Source: Amoebophrya sp. A120 (taxonomy: Eukaryota > Sar > Dinophyceae > Syndiniales > Amoebophryaceae). From it: a stretch of DNA of 64,000 nucleotides. Where the stretch lies: contig CAJINV010000004.1 of the NCBI GenBank assembly GCA_905178155.1, positions 10,523,655 through 10,587,654 of the forward strand. The letters run 5' to 3'. The notes beneath the pieces were generated by a model. It saw only the letters and a list, made by a program, of their open reading frames with translations, ran no database searches and was not told the origin of the DNA. Below, one piece after another: positions 10,618 through 22,892 of this stretch (within the stretch, counting starts at the first letter, position 1; every line of letters starts with the position of its first letter). A program made the position numbers and the translations under genes.

Positions 10618-11564
10618 CTGTCATAGTTGTTTTGCAGTGCTCTTGCATGAAGACCACGGCAGTCTAAAGATCAACACTGGTGTACCAAATATAGCCGCCG
10701 GGGCGGAGGTAGTGAGGTCGTGGGCGTTTTCTTGCCGGCCGTCGCTTTGGCCGCGGCTGTGCTTTTCCTGGGTTCGCCATACCGTCGTGAGTAACGTTAG
10801 GCCGCACGGTATGGCGGCCGCTTTATAAACGTCGCAAATTTTGGCAAATTCCCGATATTCCTTTCCGAAAGCCAGCCCCCATGCTATGGGGCCGATCCGG
10901 GTGCCACGGGGGGCGCCCAAAAAGCGAAGGGAAGTCGGGCCCTCAGCATGCGGGTTGGCTTTGCGCGTCTGGCGCGCTTTTGCTTTTTTGCGTTTTTACT
11001 TTTCGCGCCGGCGCTTTTTGCAAAGCTTCCCAGGCTCTGAAACCGGCGAAAATTCGGCCGCTTTCGCGGCCGCCCAAAATGCTCCGAAATCGCGGCCGTG
11101 CCGTGCTGTTTCGCTGTTCTGATTTTGGGCGCGTTTTTTTCGCGCCCCTTTTTGGGCGCCCCAAACCGCCAGAAACTAAGGCGGTGGGCGCCTCAGAAGG
11201 GCGTCCCCTTTGCTGGCTTGTCTGCGTCGTTTTACCCAGCGGCGATCGATAGAATCCGCTGGCGATTCGGTGCCGACACAGCCAAAGCTGCTTGATAATT
11301 GAAAATTTTTTATGTCCAAAAACGCTTCCCGCCGCTTAAAAACTGCCGGTCGTTTTTCAGGGTATATGGCAAAAAAACTCCCCGGTTAGAACCGTTCGGT
11401 GACCTCACTACATACTACCACGAAAATCAAATTCATCGACATCGCACAACAACAGCGAGGACCAATCTAAACCTTATACCGTAGCCTCTTTTTTAACCAC
11501 ATTTTGTTCGTGATTACAACCCGACGCGTAGTCGGGGGCTGCTGTTTCGACCTTCTGGTGCTTT

Positions 11565-11850
11565 TATGCTTTGCAAATACTTGTCTGGGTCTGGCACGAC
11601 ATAATTCCATGACATTTGTTGTGGCTGGTGCAGCACGACGGGAGAGTAGAGTCTGTGAGAAGAACTCATGATGCGCTAGAGCAAAGCCATTTGGTTGTTA
11701 TGCAAAAATGCGATCTTCACAGGCCATGCGGTTTACGAGAGACGACGTCATTGAAAAAGTTGTCACGCGTGGCCCCGAAGCTCCGTAGAAGTTTATCATC
11801 CTCACAGCAGCATCACAACTTTCCAGACACAGACGCGTACTCACTGGATA
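11565..11850. mobile_element. Introner element, family A, diverged (286 bp)
   Basis: Starts TATGCTTTGCAAATAC with TGTCTGGGTCTGG, ends CCAGACACAGA...CACTGGATA. Flanks GCTTT and GCTCT match at 4 of 5. No convincing reading frame runs through the flanks, so the host exon is decayed or not recognised. Confidence 0.7.
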
Positions 11851-12859
11851 GCTCTTCCGGAAAAAATGCTGGCGAGGAGCCGACCGTTGCCATTTGTGTT
11901 TCCGAATAAACCGAAAAACTCAGAAAAGAGGGTAAAAAGTCGGAAAGTCAGATCAGGTATTATTTCGAAACTAGAAAGTGACAAACCAGCTAGAGCTAGT
12001 GTAGAAGGTTATTCAAAAGTCCTCTATCAGATCGAATTCGAAAACAGCCGAATAGAAGCAAAAGCTTTGTATTGGTGTGAAGGTCGTGCAGTCAAAAAGA
12101 AGCCAGAATTGTGTTAGAGCAACTTTGTTTATGCCGTGGTGTCGTGGTTTTGAATTGCAGAAAATTATGTGGAGAATTCGCCTTTTGTCCTATTTGTTGT
12201 TTCGGTTTTTTATTCGTTCTCAAAGCTCGCCGGTGCTAGCGTGAAAAAAGAAAAACGGCAAAATAAAATTTGAAGCAACTCGGTTTGGGTTGGAAGGGCA
12301 ACGCTTCGCAAAAGAGCAGCGCCACAAGATGTTGACAAAAATAAACCACAGATATGGATGAACCACAAAGATTGAGTCAGATTGATATGGAAATCATCCT
12401 TCGGCTCGCAAGACGCGCTTTGGTGAAAGGAAATCTTTCGCTTTTCTCTTGGAAATTGGAACATCAGTACTTCTTTTTCGTGCCGCTTCTGTTTTATTTG
12501 CCACGGGATCTAACAGCACAGAGCCCTTTCTATAGATACGTGTATTGTTCGTCTCGGTGGCACTACAAGCACTATAAGCCCACTATAATGTGTAGGTACA
12601 GTGCGTTTTTCTTTCTGTCGACTCGTCATCTGTGCAGCTCAGGGGGAAGCTCGGCCTGCACAAGGCATTCGACGCATTGGAAATTGTACAGGGTGCATTG
12701 GGGAGAAAGATACAACCTCAACCAGGTTCCAAAGTTATGAAAAAAAATTGTGTAGCGACCATCAATCGGGAAACGCGACAGTGAGCTCATAAGTGTTTCA
12801 ACCTCTATTGCGACTAGGCAGCTCTGTGCGCGCCAAGTGTTTTAGTAGTCTTCGGGATT

Positions 12860-12990
12860 CCATTCGTGCGACTTAAACCGTGATTCAATTTGTGCGACTT
12901 AAAACGTGACTCAATTTGTGCGCTATAGTACGTGACTCTTTCGTGCGACTTGAGATTCGTGCGACTTAAAACGTGATTCAATTCTTGCTT
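12860..12990. repeat. Short degenerate tandem motif
   Basis: Four or five imperfect copies of a 25-30 base unit built on GTGCGACTTAAAACGTGA and ATTCAATT. It lies beyond the 3' end of the minus-strand membrane protein gene. Confidence 0.6.
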
Positions 12991-13153
12991 TGATTTATTA
13001 ACTTTCCTGCATCTTTCTTTGCCTTTGTGCAATTTCTTTCGCACGCCTACCAATAATTGCGGCAGCACCTGCAGGCGCTACTGTGGAGAGCAGCTGCGGG
13101 CAGTTTTAAAAAAATCAAAAAAAAAGCTGACACTGTGCCTTGGGAAAATATTA

Positions 13154-16100
13154 TCAGCCGCTGCTGCAGTAGGTGTGGATCAGCCCCAGGAGGTCCTTGT
13201 GCTTTTCCTCCGTGTCCAAATGCAGGGCTGCTTCCGTCAATCCAAACGAATACTTCTCGACGTGCGCCGTGAGTAAGTCTAAATTGAACGGATTTGCAAT
13301 GCTGTGATAGAACAAAACCGCAACGAAGACGCAGAAGCTCAGCATCGCAAGGCGTAACTGCTTCCCCGCAGCCAGCACATCCTTCAGGTTCCGGGGCGGG
13401 AGGTGGTTCGCGTTTTCGGAGGTGACCGGTATGTATCAAAAGTAAAAATGTCTGGGTCTGGAAACTTGTGATGCTGGGTGGCGTCTCATGATGACGCTAC
13501 AAATGCTGGCTCAGCATGACAAGTTTCTGAGATCTTAGGCGTTGCCTATTCTGCATGACAAACTGCGCTTCTGCATCACAGAAAAACGGAGCTCTTGGGT
13601 AACGTGCATGACAGATTTAAAAGTCATGCCAGACAAGCATGACAGACATGAATTCTTCCAGACCCAGACATTTTTACAGTTGATAGTATGGTCGCGAGAA
13701 CCATGCATTCGGACAAGTCCAGCAGCATGTAGACCAGCGCGCCGACAAACGCGATCTTGCTAAAAGGCGACTTCAACCTTTCTTCTGTCGTCTCCCCGTC
13801 CACCTTCATGCTGTACTCCGACGGGTCGTTGCTGACTTTGAAAAAGTTCGCCAAGTTCACGGTTGGTAGAGACACTGTGTGCTTTCCCGTTGCGGGCGCG
13901 ATGCTCGGGAGTAGTAGAGGGGTCAGGAAGAAGAGCAACGAAGCAAAAATCTTCGCGGACAGTCGCAATTTGAACCGCAGCAAAATTTGCTCCTGGATTT
14001 CCGTTTGTAAGCACTGGAGCAAAACATTGTCCACAGCGTGCTGGTACTCGCTTTGCCGGTCTTGCTCGTACCAATTTTCGAGTTGTGGCTTTCCCACCAC
14101 GTACTCCGTCGTCGACGGGTCTAAATGGCCCAACTGTCCCCAGGAAAAACGTCCCAACCCGATATTTTTTGTCGTGCGGACCTGGTGGAGGCCTAAAATG
14201 TTTCTCATGCACAGCTCCATCGAGCACCTCCTTGGCTAATGCTATCGGGATAAAATTGGTCGTGATTTAATCACGATGAGACCATCGACTTGTGATGCGA
14301 CTGCACAACGAGCTGATGCTAACCACGACTAGTAGTACATTAGAGACGACCGAATAAAGTTTTTGTAATGGTGCGCAACGGCCAAATAAAGTTCTTGCCT
14401 TTTGTGTAGCAAAGCTCGTGCCATCGTGACTGCAGGATGGGAACGTTTTCACGGAAGATACCGATCCGTTCACCGCGACAACCGCTTGGTTCTGTCGCAG
14501 TAAATGTGTCGGACTGCTACTTTGCTGGTGCCCCGCGGCTGTGTGCAGAGAGAAAGCTTGTCCTCCTGCTCCCCGTTGTGGTGGCCCTCTGCCCTGCGCA
14601 CTACCTCCTCCCGCGATTGGCGGCGCGTAGCCCATCACGGCCATGCCGGGTAAGTTCACTTGGTGCTGCTGCAGTGGCTGTTTTGGCTTCGGCGACTCCT
14701 CCACCTCGATTATCCCAGAGAAAAAAGCCGGCAGGTCGTATTTGTAATGCAAAAATAAATACACAGAAAAATTTGTCATGGACAGCCCCATAGCATGCTG
14801 CTTGAGGCATGCAGTGCAGATCTTTTTGCGCGTGTGTTTTTGCATTACAAATACGATCTGCCTGCTTTTTTCTGTGTGATATCGATGCTGAGTTGCTTAA
14901 ACCGACGAGACGACGTGCGGGATGGAGCGTCCGGACTGTTGTCCTTTTCGTTTTCCTTCTCAAAAACGTCACCACGTGGTCCTGGAGGCTCTTTCTTGAT
15001 GTCCTTGCTAGTACTCGAAGAGGAGCCTCTCTCCTGGTAAAAATTCTCGTTCGCTGTGTGTTCATCTCTGCTTCTTCTAGTTCGGTAGGAGTCCGGCCTA
15101 CTTGGCTTGACCGGCGGCCCTTGTTCTTCCGCACTGGAGGTTGCCGCGGCCATTTGGAGCTCGCCCTCCGCGAGATATTTTGTCATGCCCGGCATCAAAT
15201 CCCGGGTAGTGCTGCCGCTGCTGGCGGAGGAGGAGGAATGGCTGCCGGGGCGAAGATTGTCAAAATTCAACACGCCGGTCACTAGCAGAACCTCGCTCGG
15301 GCTGCTACCCGGATTCGGATCATTTCGGGCGCCACCGCTTTTCATTTGATTTTGATGTTCATGATCTTCCGAGGTTAATACTTCAGCTTGATACGTTGTT
15401 CCTGCCGCTGTTTCTCCTCTTCGGTCATGGTCTGTTGTTCTCTCTGAGAGCTGCAATTCATCCTCACTCCTGTGCGCCCCCTCCCGCATCTGCGCCCTTG
15501 CGAGCAACGCCGCGTCTGTCGCGGTGAGCTCGCTCAACGGATCCGGTCGCATCGACGTTGTCGGCGACCGCGCGCCGTCCTGCCGGATCGCTGCGGCGAG
15601 GATGTGCTCTGCGGGTTGGTGCACGCCCGCGCTCGGGGAGTCGAGGTGCAGGTGCTGAGAGGCGGTCGGGGAGTCCAGGTGGAGACCGCCCAGCATTTCT
15701 ACTTCCCCCGCCTCCCCGTTATTTTCTCGGAGTGCACCATTCGTCGGCGAGTGCACCGGCGACAGCGTCGCTTCAGCGATTTGGTGCGCCGTGTCGGGCG
15801 GCGCCTGCTCGGGGGAAATCAAATTTTCCGTGTGCTGGAAGTACACGTATTTGTGGTAGAGTTCAAACGCTTTGGGCACCGACCGCACTTTCAGGTTCAT
15901 GTTCAGAAAGGATAGCTTCACCGTCGTGTCCGAGCGGCGGGGGAAACGCGGCTCCTGGTAGGATGACGCACTTGTTGCTGCTGCACCTCCCAAAGGTGGA
16001 GCTGCACTTGCAACACCAAGGCTATTAATGTGTTGCGGCGAAGGAGATCGCGGGGCGACGACGCTCGTGTTTATTTCGCCATTTTGAACAAGACCTTCTT

Positions 16101-19100
16101 GTTGTCTACTTGTTCTTGTTCCCGGTCGTGCACTTTGTTTGCTCGAGGGTGTTTGCAGTGGTCTCTCCGGCAGTTGCTGCTGCCCCTCTACTGCCGCCGC
16201 TCCTGTTGCGTCTACTTCACTCGTTCTCCTCTGTACCGTCTCCGCGAATCTAGCGGTGATTAGGTCCCAGTTTTCCAGGGCAAGCACCCGGTAGTCGATC
16301 TCCAAACTCTATCCTGTGCAAAAGTATCGTATTCGTATAAATGCAAGCCCTGCATTTCTGTCAAGGTAGATCCGCATTACAAATTTTATTTCTCACGCTG
16401 AGGAAATTCGTAATGCATTTATACGAGTACGATACTTTTGCAGCTCATAAACTCCACGGCAGCTGAACCGACACCGTCCCCAGTGTGTCCAGCATGCGGA
16501 GCAACAGCCGTACCCGCGCACCGGCGCTCCCGTCGTAGTCTTCGTCCCGGCCGAACACTATCAGAACCTCCTGCCACTTGCCGCCAAACTCGCCGAGGTT
16601 TCGCAGCCCGTCTATCAGGGCGAGGAAGAGAAGGAAATACAGGCTGGAGACCTGGAGCAGCAGTGCGCGGCCGCACACGTACCTAAGGTTGTTCTATCCT
16701 TCCCGTGTTGATGCATGATCCTAGTTGTACCAGAAAAACTACACCCTAGACTACTACACATGCACATCACATCACAAATCCAGCCTGCTTCGCTATACCT
16801 GACCACGTCCAGCATGAAGTTCAAAAAACAGGCCACTTTCGTGAACAGCAGCCGCGCGTCTTGGTGGTTGAAATGGTCGTGACTTGCGAAGGCCCGACCG
16901 GCCCGCAGATCCTCCGCGGCGATGCGGTCGAAGTATATGTTCGTTACCTTGACCGCCCGCGTGCACTGCACAGTGAGCAAAGACCCCAAAAAAGGCAAGA
17001 AGAGGTGGAAGTACAGCAGGAGCAGCGTCACCTCGAACAGCGCCACCAGCGCGCTCTTCCTGCGCATCCCCAAGCTGTCACTCGCTGTCATCAGGTCGTG
17101 GAGCGCCGGGAACCAGGCCCGGAGTAGCGAGACGGAGACGAAGAGCAAAAACCAAAGCAGCAGTTGCACTTTCACACAGCACTCCAGCAACGCGAGCAGC
17201 AGCGCCGTTTTCTGCTTCCGGATCCAATCCACTCCCGCACTACTCCAGTCCACCGCGGCGTCCCGCGCGAGAGCGGCCAGTGCCGGGGGCGGTTGGTGCA
17301 GGCGGGAGCGGGACGGGGTCGGCGGCGGTACCGCCGAGTGGCTGCTTTCTGCGAGAAAAACCGCCGACGCGGAATTGGTTTTATTATTTCCTTGCACTGT
17401 TGTGTCTTCGACACGTGGAGGTCCCAGCGACGACGCGGGTTGTTCGGCCGGATCATTTGTGGTTCGGTCGTTCACCGCACTCTGCGCCAAGTACGCTTCC
17501 ATGCTGCGGCTCATGTACGTGTCCACGTTACTGTTGCGACGGGACGGGGGGGAAGGCGGAGATTTTCTAGCACCTGCATGAGGAGAAAGAAACAGGTTGA
17601 TTTCATTTTGATGTGCTGGACCTGTGCCTTCAGAGTATAGAAGAATTTTCTTCTTCTTCTGCTACAACTCAAATGCTAAATCTCGGCTTTGTCATAAACA
17701 TCGAGTAGACTCTGAGTGTGAACGCGAACAAGAGGCAGTACCTCTCTTGCTGCTACTTGTCTTCGACGACGGCCGCGGGATGTCTTGCTTCGGACTGGGG
17801 CTGATTTCCGCTTTTCGGTTATTCCTCGCGGCCGCATCCATCGCGAGTTGCGCGTTGCGCGTCGGACTATCCAATGCGGGTTCGATTCGGACCGCGGTGG
17901 TGCCGGCTTGCTGCTCTAACCTGTCATGCGATAGGACTGCTTTCACGCAACACAGAGTTTTGTCTCAAGCAGCTGCTCCTGCTGGACTGCACAAAAAGTA
18001 AATCTATCCTGACCAATGTACCACTACCTTTGCAACTCAATTTCCTGCGCAGCCTGGAAGTCGCGCTCCGCTTGCTGCCTGCCCTGCGAGTACGCCAGCA
18101 GTTGCGCGCCCTCGATTTGTGCACGCATCGCGGCCAATGCTTGATTCTGTTCCGTGCGGACAAACCAGGCCTGCAGCACGAAGCTGTGCTTCTCCGCGAG
18201 AACAATGCGCAAGAAGAGAATGCTGGTGGAAATCAAGATGCACAGCAGGTATTCCACGAACCCCGCCCCGTAGCTAAACAGGTACGTCAGCGAGACGCTC
18301 GATCCCCGGCGGAAACCGTGGAGGATGGAGTAGTTGCAGCCGTAGGCGAGCGGAAGAAACAGGACGGCCCACTGCACCACGGTCCAAATGTTGTTCACGC
18401 TGCTGTCCATCTGTTCGGTCGGCAGGAGTAGCATGGGCAGCGCGAGAAAGACGAACGTCACGAGCGTGATCCCGAGGCAGACCGCCGTGTTCCAAAGCGT
18501 GTGATACTCCAGTTGCGGCAGGGCCCGTCGCACCACCTCCGCGGGCGTATCCGCACTGGAAATCATGGACAAGGATCTTCTCTGCTGCAGATGAAGAAGA
18601 CCACGGGAAGATGCTTCCTGTGATCCTGCTTCCTCTTGTTCCTGTGATGCTGCGGAAGTAGCTGCCGGCTCCTTCACGGCAAAGAACACTCGTCCGGCTC
18701 CTGCGACTATTTTCGCGCCCGAGTTCTTGTTTTCTTCTGGTGCGCACGAAGGATCTAGTTGTGCTTCCGCGACATTCGCTTCAAAATCCGTCTTCTTCGG
18801 AACGATCAGGCTGCTTTCTTGGTCGCTGGGTACTATTCTCGCAGCCGCGCCGTCCTCTACTCGTTCGGACCACGCAGTAGAACTACTTTCCAATCCCCGC
18901 CGGCTGCCACCCCCCGTTGCCGCCTGCAACTGCGCCAGCGCGTCATTCACGGCCGCGAGAAGGTCGAGGGGAGTCGTTGTCGCCGTTGTGCTGGTAGCGT
19001 TGTACGCAAGCTGGAAGTATCAAACGCAAAAATGTCTGGGTCTGACTCGTGCGAAAAAAGGAATCACAAACGGACCGAGGTATGCAGGAGCTACGCATGA

Positions 19101-19736
19101 TAAATTTTTGACCGCGGTACTTTCTAGTGCGAAAACCTAAATCGCGTGAGAGCTTGCGTCTTTGCATGACAATGAACATGCAGCGTTCTTCCGCAACATG
19201 CATTGCAGCGCTGAGGAGTAGTATGCGAGTTCAGCAATAGAAGTCGTGCAGTAATATTTTCCCGACCCGGACATTAGATTTGCAGTGGATAGGAAGCCAC
19301 TGGTTGTCGTGGTTGTCAGCGTCCCGCTCATGTTGTACAGGCTGGCGTACGCTTGCTCGAGATCGGTAACGGTGCCTTGTTATTTTTCGATTTTTTTTTC
19401 CATCACGCAATTCAGATTCTTGTTGATATCGGGATTGTTCTCGCGCCCGCGACTTATCGTGATTCATTCAGCAATCTTCTGGAAAAAAAAAAGAACCACA
19501 ACATTCTCAAAACCAGTAGTACTCGGCAAGCCCGCCGCTGCTCCTCCGGCCACGGCACTGCCCGCGGGTGCGATGTAGATCCCCTGCACTGCTTGCGCCG
19601 TCTGTGTGTCATCCTTGCCGGAGTCGCACAAAAAGAGCAAGCGCGACGACAGCAGGAGGAAGACGACTGCGCCCGCCAGCACCGGCAGCTCGTGGTGCCC
19701 GCGCAAGATGTAGCCCGCTTCCGTTCCGCGGTACAT
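13154..19736 (-). CDS. Very large polytopic membrane protein, function unknown
   Basis: About ten exons: 19736-19514, 19375-19292, 19012-18028, 17920-17742, 17573-16799, 16682-16450, 16304-14882, 14705 to about 14490, about 14220-13686 and 13428-13154. The product is roughly 1650 aa. The N-terminus has one membrane segment; four to five more lie in exon 3, several in exon 5, one in exon 6 and three near the C-terminus. Between them is a 470-residue disordered Ser/Pro/Glu-rich stretch encoded at 16304-14882. The short conserved-looking block EFGGKWQEVLIVFGRDEDYD may help identify it. Four introns are GT-AG and four are introners; the boundary near 14230-14490 is not resolved. The start is uncertain because the frame stays open upstream into GC-rich DNA. 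I do not recognise the family; an LMBR1-like or receptor-like transporter is only a guess from topology. Confidence 0.6.
13434..13685. mobile_element. Introner element, family A (252 bp)
   Basis: Starts TATCAAAAGTAAAAATGTCT, ends AGACATTTTTACAGTTGATA. Flanked by GTATG twice. Removal joins ...MVLATIPVTSENA.... Confidence 0.92.
14711..14881. mobile_element. Introner element, family D, intact (171 bp)
   Basis: Starts TATCCCAGAGAAAAAAGCCG, ends with the inverse ...CTTTTTTCTGTGTGATA. Flanked by TCGAT twice (14706-14710, 14882-14886). Joins ...QLSIEVEESPK.... It is the reference copy for recognising the nested insertion at 7786-9729. Confidence 0.92.
16310..16449. mobile_element. Introner element, family B (140 bp)
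   Basis: Starts TATCCTGTGCAAAAGTATCG, ends CGATACTTTTGCAGCTCATA. Flanked by AACTC twice. Joins ...QLPWSLEIDYR.... Confidence 0.92.
19018..19291. mobile_element. Introner element, family A (274 bp)
   Basis: Starts TATCAAACGCAAAAATGTCT; the right arm CCCGACCCGGACATT...GTGGATA is diverged. Flanked by GGAAG twice. Joins ...TTSGFQLAYNATS.... Confidence 0.9.
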
Positions 19737-19739
19737 AAT

Positions 19740-20590
19740 CAGGAGCAGTCGGGTGCGCGATAGAATCGTTGGCGCCGCCCTCCTTGGCTTCCCCGGCCGG
19801 GGAAGGATGCCGCGCCGCGAGGGCGGGCACGCGGAGTGAGTTGCATGTCCGGACGCGCAGAAAGGCGGCCGCGGCGCTAGATAGTTTGAGTGCGAGCGGC
19901 AATCCAGAAAGAACGCGGCAGCGCGGCCGCCTCTTTTTGTTTTTCCCCCACTCCCGGTGGGGAGAAGGCCAACGCGGAGCGCAGGTGGCGCGGGGTCGGG
20001 ATGAACAGGGGCGCCGTGATGACGCCGCGCCGCGGAGACCGTACAATCGGAGCGGCGGCAGGGTGCTCGCGGTAGAATGAAGGAGCACCGCCCGCGCCTC
20101 TGTAAAACAAGAACGCGCCACCCCTGCTTGACCTGCGGGGGCAGAGTAGGGGCGGACGGGCGGCGCTTCGCATCCTTGGCGAGACTCCCGCACGCTGGCA
20201 GCGCCCGCAAATGTTTTGCAGGGCGCGCGCCCCCTAACGGGCTTGCGCCGCTTGGCGGCTGGGACGGCTTGGGCCTCTTAGTAAGCGCCCCCGACACGGG
20301 GGTCTCCGTTCCGTGCAGCACGGCGGCAGCACCCGCGGTCGGCGCGGCAAAGACACACGAGGCAGTGCCGTGCGCCGCTTACAATGGGCCACATGGCAAT
20401 CGCGTCGCACGCCGGAACTTTAGGCCGGGCTCCAGAATCTGGTCGCCCGGGCCTATGCGGTCCACCCTGGTAATTCCACCCTGGTAATGGAGCTACTCAC
20501 CCGGATTTGGCCTAGTAAAAGCGATATGAAGATCGCGGAAACGCATAGGCAGGGTGCCCGATGCTAGCCACCGGAATCGGGCTCCCGAGC
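19740..20590. other. GC-rich block upstream of the large membrane protein gene
   Basis: Strongly GC-rich with open frames on both strands that look compositional. I see no tRNA, rRNA or clear gene. The block begins right at the predicted start of the minus-strand gene, so it could include promoter sequence or a further N-terminal exon. Confidence 0.4.
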
Positions 20591-21549
20591 CTGGCCTTCG
20601 GGCAGGGTATTCCCAATAGTTTTTTTTTCGATTTTTCAAAAGTGCCTAAATCGTGTATGCATGGACCTCATGGGCTCCGGTGAATGAGAATAGTAACAAA
20701 ATACACTAACAAAACACGTTCCCTTCTTTTTGTATCTCACTTTTAAAGGGATAATCAGCGTCCGGGAATTTTTGCAATTTTTTTAAAATTCCATAAAATC
20801 CAATAAAAACAATATAACAGCCCAGATTTAAAGCGTACAGCAAAAAAAACACAGGTAAAAAGCCAGAACTTTTAGACCGGTAATGTATTCAGCCCATTAT
20901 CAGCCTCATTTTTTATCCAGTTGATTTTTCAAATTTTTTCAGAATGTTGACAACCAAAAAAATAGCTGAGCCCTTTCAACATTTTTAGGGTAATGCTGCA
21001 CATTCAAGCCCTAATGTATCTAGTCTTCCTTTTTCTGTCCACTTTTTCGATGATAAAATCGAAAAATTAACAGAGTGAAAATTTTTCACAAATTTCAAAA
21101 ATTTTTAAAATTGGGGAAAATGTGTAAACTAAAGAGCACAATGAAAGAAAAATCATTACTATGGATATGATGTTAAGCAAGAGGCTTGCTCGTTTACATA
21201 TAGGGTAAATTTTCTGGCATCTGAGTCATCTGGAAAATTTTTGTTTTTTTTCGATTTTCGAAAATATTTACGAAATCAAGAAAATTGCACTGGCGTATGT
21301 GCATAAGCAAAATAATGCCGCAGAATCATACAGCTGGCCTCAATTTTGCCCATTTTTAGATGGAATATGATGCACATTCAGAAGGTTATTCATTTTTCTA
21401 ATTTTTATGATTTTTGGGAATCTGTGAAAAGTGCCTAATTATATGGGTAATTGAATCCGTCCAATGGAAAGAAAATGCAAAACCATAAGGATTCCTGTTT
21501 TTTGCAGCATTTTTCATCAGACTTTGGACCGCCGACGCGTTTTCGGCCG
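20591..21549. other. AT-rich stretch without a recognisable gene
   Basis: Long A and T runs and no open frame of note; it ends abruptly at the left boundary of the tyrosine-recombinase retrotransposon. The composition contrasts sharply with the GC-rich blocks beside it. Confidence 0.5.
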
Positions 21550-21709
21550 AAATGCGTAGGCGATGGACGAGATCTCGGCTTTATTTGCGGGCGTCCGCAA
21601 ATACTCCGCAAATCCTCCTTGCGGCGCGGTAAGCGCCTCGTCTGGGTGACACGTGTACCCCAAGGGTAGCAGGACCGTAGAACCGCTCTGCACGAGCGTG
21701 GTTTTCTTT
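21550..21709 (+). repeat. Split direct repeat A1
   Basis: Begins AAATGCGTAGGCGATGGACG and ends GAGCGTGGTTTTCTTT. Matches A2 at 22716-22875 over 160 bp with only a few substitutions. Confidence 0.95.
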
Positions 21710-22519
21710 CGGTCTCACGGAGCTGATCGTCCGTGCCCACTGCAGATTTCGCGCCTCCCAGCCTTGTAGGCTGTAGTCGCTTCGGTCGACATTGGTTTGC
21801 TAGTATGGGTTCACAGTTCGGAGGTGCGAGGCCACGTAGGCCAGTCAGGTGCTCGGCTCACAGTCAAAAGAGCCAGTGTCAGTGCCATAGTAAGCACAGG
21901 GTGAGAGTTTGTTAAGAGTTGCCTCAAGCCTGAGAGCATGTCAGAGAGCATCGCGGCCGTGCCAGTAAGAGCACGACGGAGCCGCATTGCCAGAGTATAC
22001 ACGGTCGGCTACCACCCAGCAGCATGCGCAAGGAGGGATGTAGGTAGCCCAGGTTGCTGATTACGGCGCCAGCGCTGTCGCTTCGCGAGCCGGTCGCTCC
22101 CCATCCAGGTGGGGCTCACCTCGCAGGTGATGCGCTCCTCTTCAGTGCGCTCCGTTTCGAGGCGCGTTCGCGCGTCTTGGGACGGTGTCGCGCGTGGAGC
22201 TCTGTCGACCGACTCGTCGGGCGGCAGTGCTTCGCGCCGTCATGTTTTCGTTTTACTGCGGCATAAGCCAGTGAAGGCGTGCCTGCAGGACGCCAGCAGC
22301 CAAAGGAGGGAGCTACGCTGAGAGCAGCGAAGTCCCAGCGCAAGGTTGCGCACAGAGAGTACACTCAGAGAGTGACTGCGCGCCCAGTCAGGCGGCAGTA
22401 TCAGTGCAAGCAGTGAGAAAGCATACGTTGTCCCAGCGCACTCGGCGTCGAGCGTGGTGGGTGCGGTGGCCTGTTGCGCCTCGGCCGGCGCCCTCTCCTG
22501 GAGAGCGATGGTGGAAAAA
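21710..22519. other. Non-coding spacer between A1 and B1
   Basis: About 810 bases without a convincing frame on either strand. Its position inside the element suggests leader or trailer sequence of the retrotransposon. Confidence 0.6.
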
Positions 22520-22718
22520 GGGCCACACGCACCTCGTCGCTCTCGTTCTCGTGCTCGTGTGCACGATCCGTGATCGTATGGCAGCCCGAGCGCTGCAGCT
22601 GAGCTTCGTACAGCTCCCGCGCATCGCGATTGCGCATGGGACAAGAGGTCGTACTCAGTAACCAGCTCTACTAGTTAGCTGTAAGCACCGTAGTAGTAAG
22701 GACAGCACGCAAATAAAA
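22520..22718 (+). repeat. Split direct repeat B1
   Basis: Begins GGGCCACACGCACCTCGTCG and ends CAGCACGCAAATAAAA. Matches B2 at 30109-30307 with about three mismatches. Its last bases overlap the first bases of A2. Confidence 0.95.
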
Positions 22719-22875
22719 TGCGTAGGCGAGGGACGAGATCTCGGCTTTATTTGCGGGCGTCCGCAAATACTCCGCAAATCCTCCTTGCGGCGCGGTAAGC
22801 GCCTCGTCTGGGTGACACGTGTACCTCAAGGGTAGCAGGACCGTAGAGCCGCTCTGTACGAGCGTGGTTTTCTTT
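22716..22875 (+). repeat. Split direct repeat A2
   Basis: Second copy of A1. It ends 17 bases before the recombinase ATG, so it may carry the promoter or leader of that gene. Confidence 0.95.
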
Positions 22876-22892
22876 TCCCGCCCGCCCACTCC

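Larger units (their letters stand above)
10618..13153. other. Intergenic or unrecognised region
   Basis: The 10880-11290 part mixes G/C blocks with T runs and has compositional open frames only. 11860-12800 has several short plus-strand frames of 60-130 codons without family resemblance. A diverged family A introner (11565-11850) and a short tandem motif (12860-12990) are listed separately. A candidate 5' exon of the cytidylyltransferase may start at 10780 on the minus strand. Confidence 0.4.

Noticed and set aside
14230-14490. Candidate introner in the large membrane protein gene
   Set aside because: It has TATCTTCCGTGAAAACG on one side and ATCCCGATA on the other, but the arms do not pair well and no matching flanking duplication was found, so it is left as an unresolved intron.
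17870-17895. GGTTCGATTC, similar to a tRNA B box
   Set aside because: Lies within a coding exon of the large membrane protein and no cloverleaf can be drawn around it.
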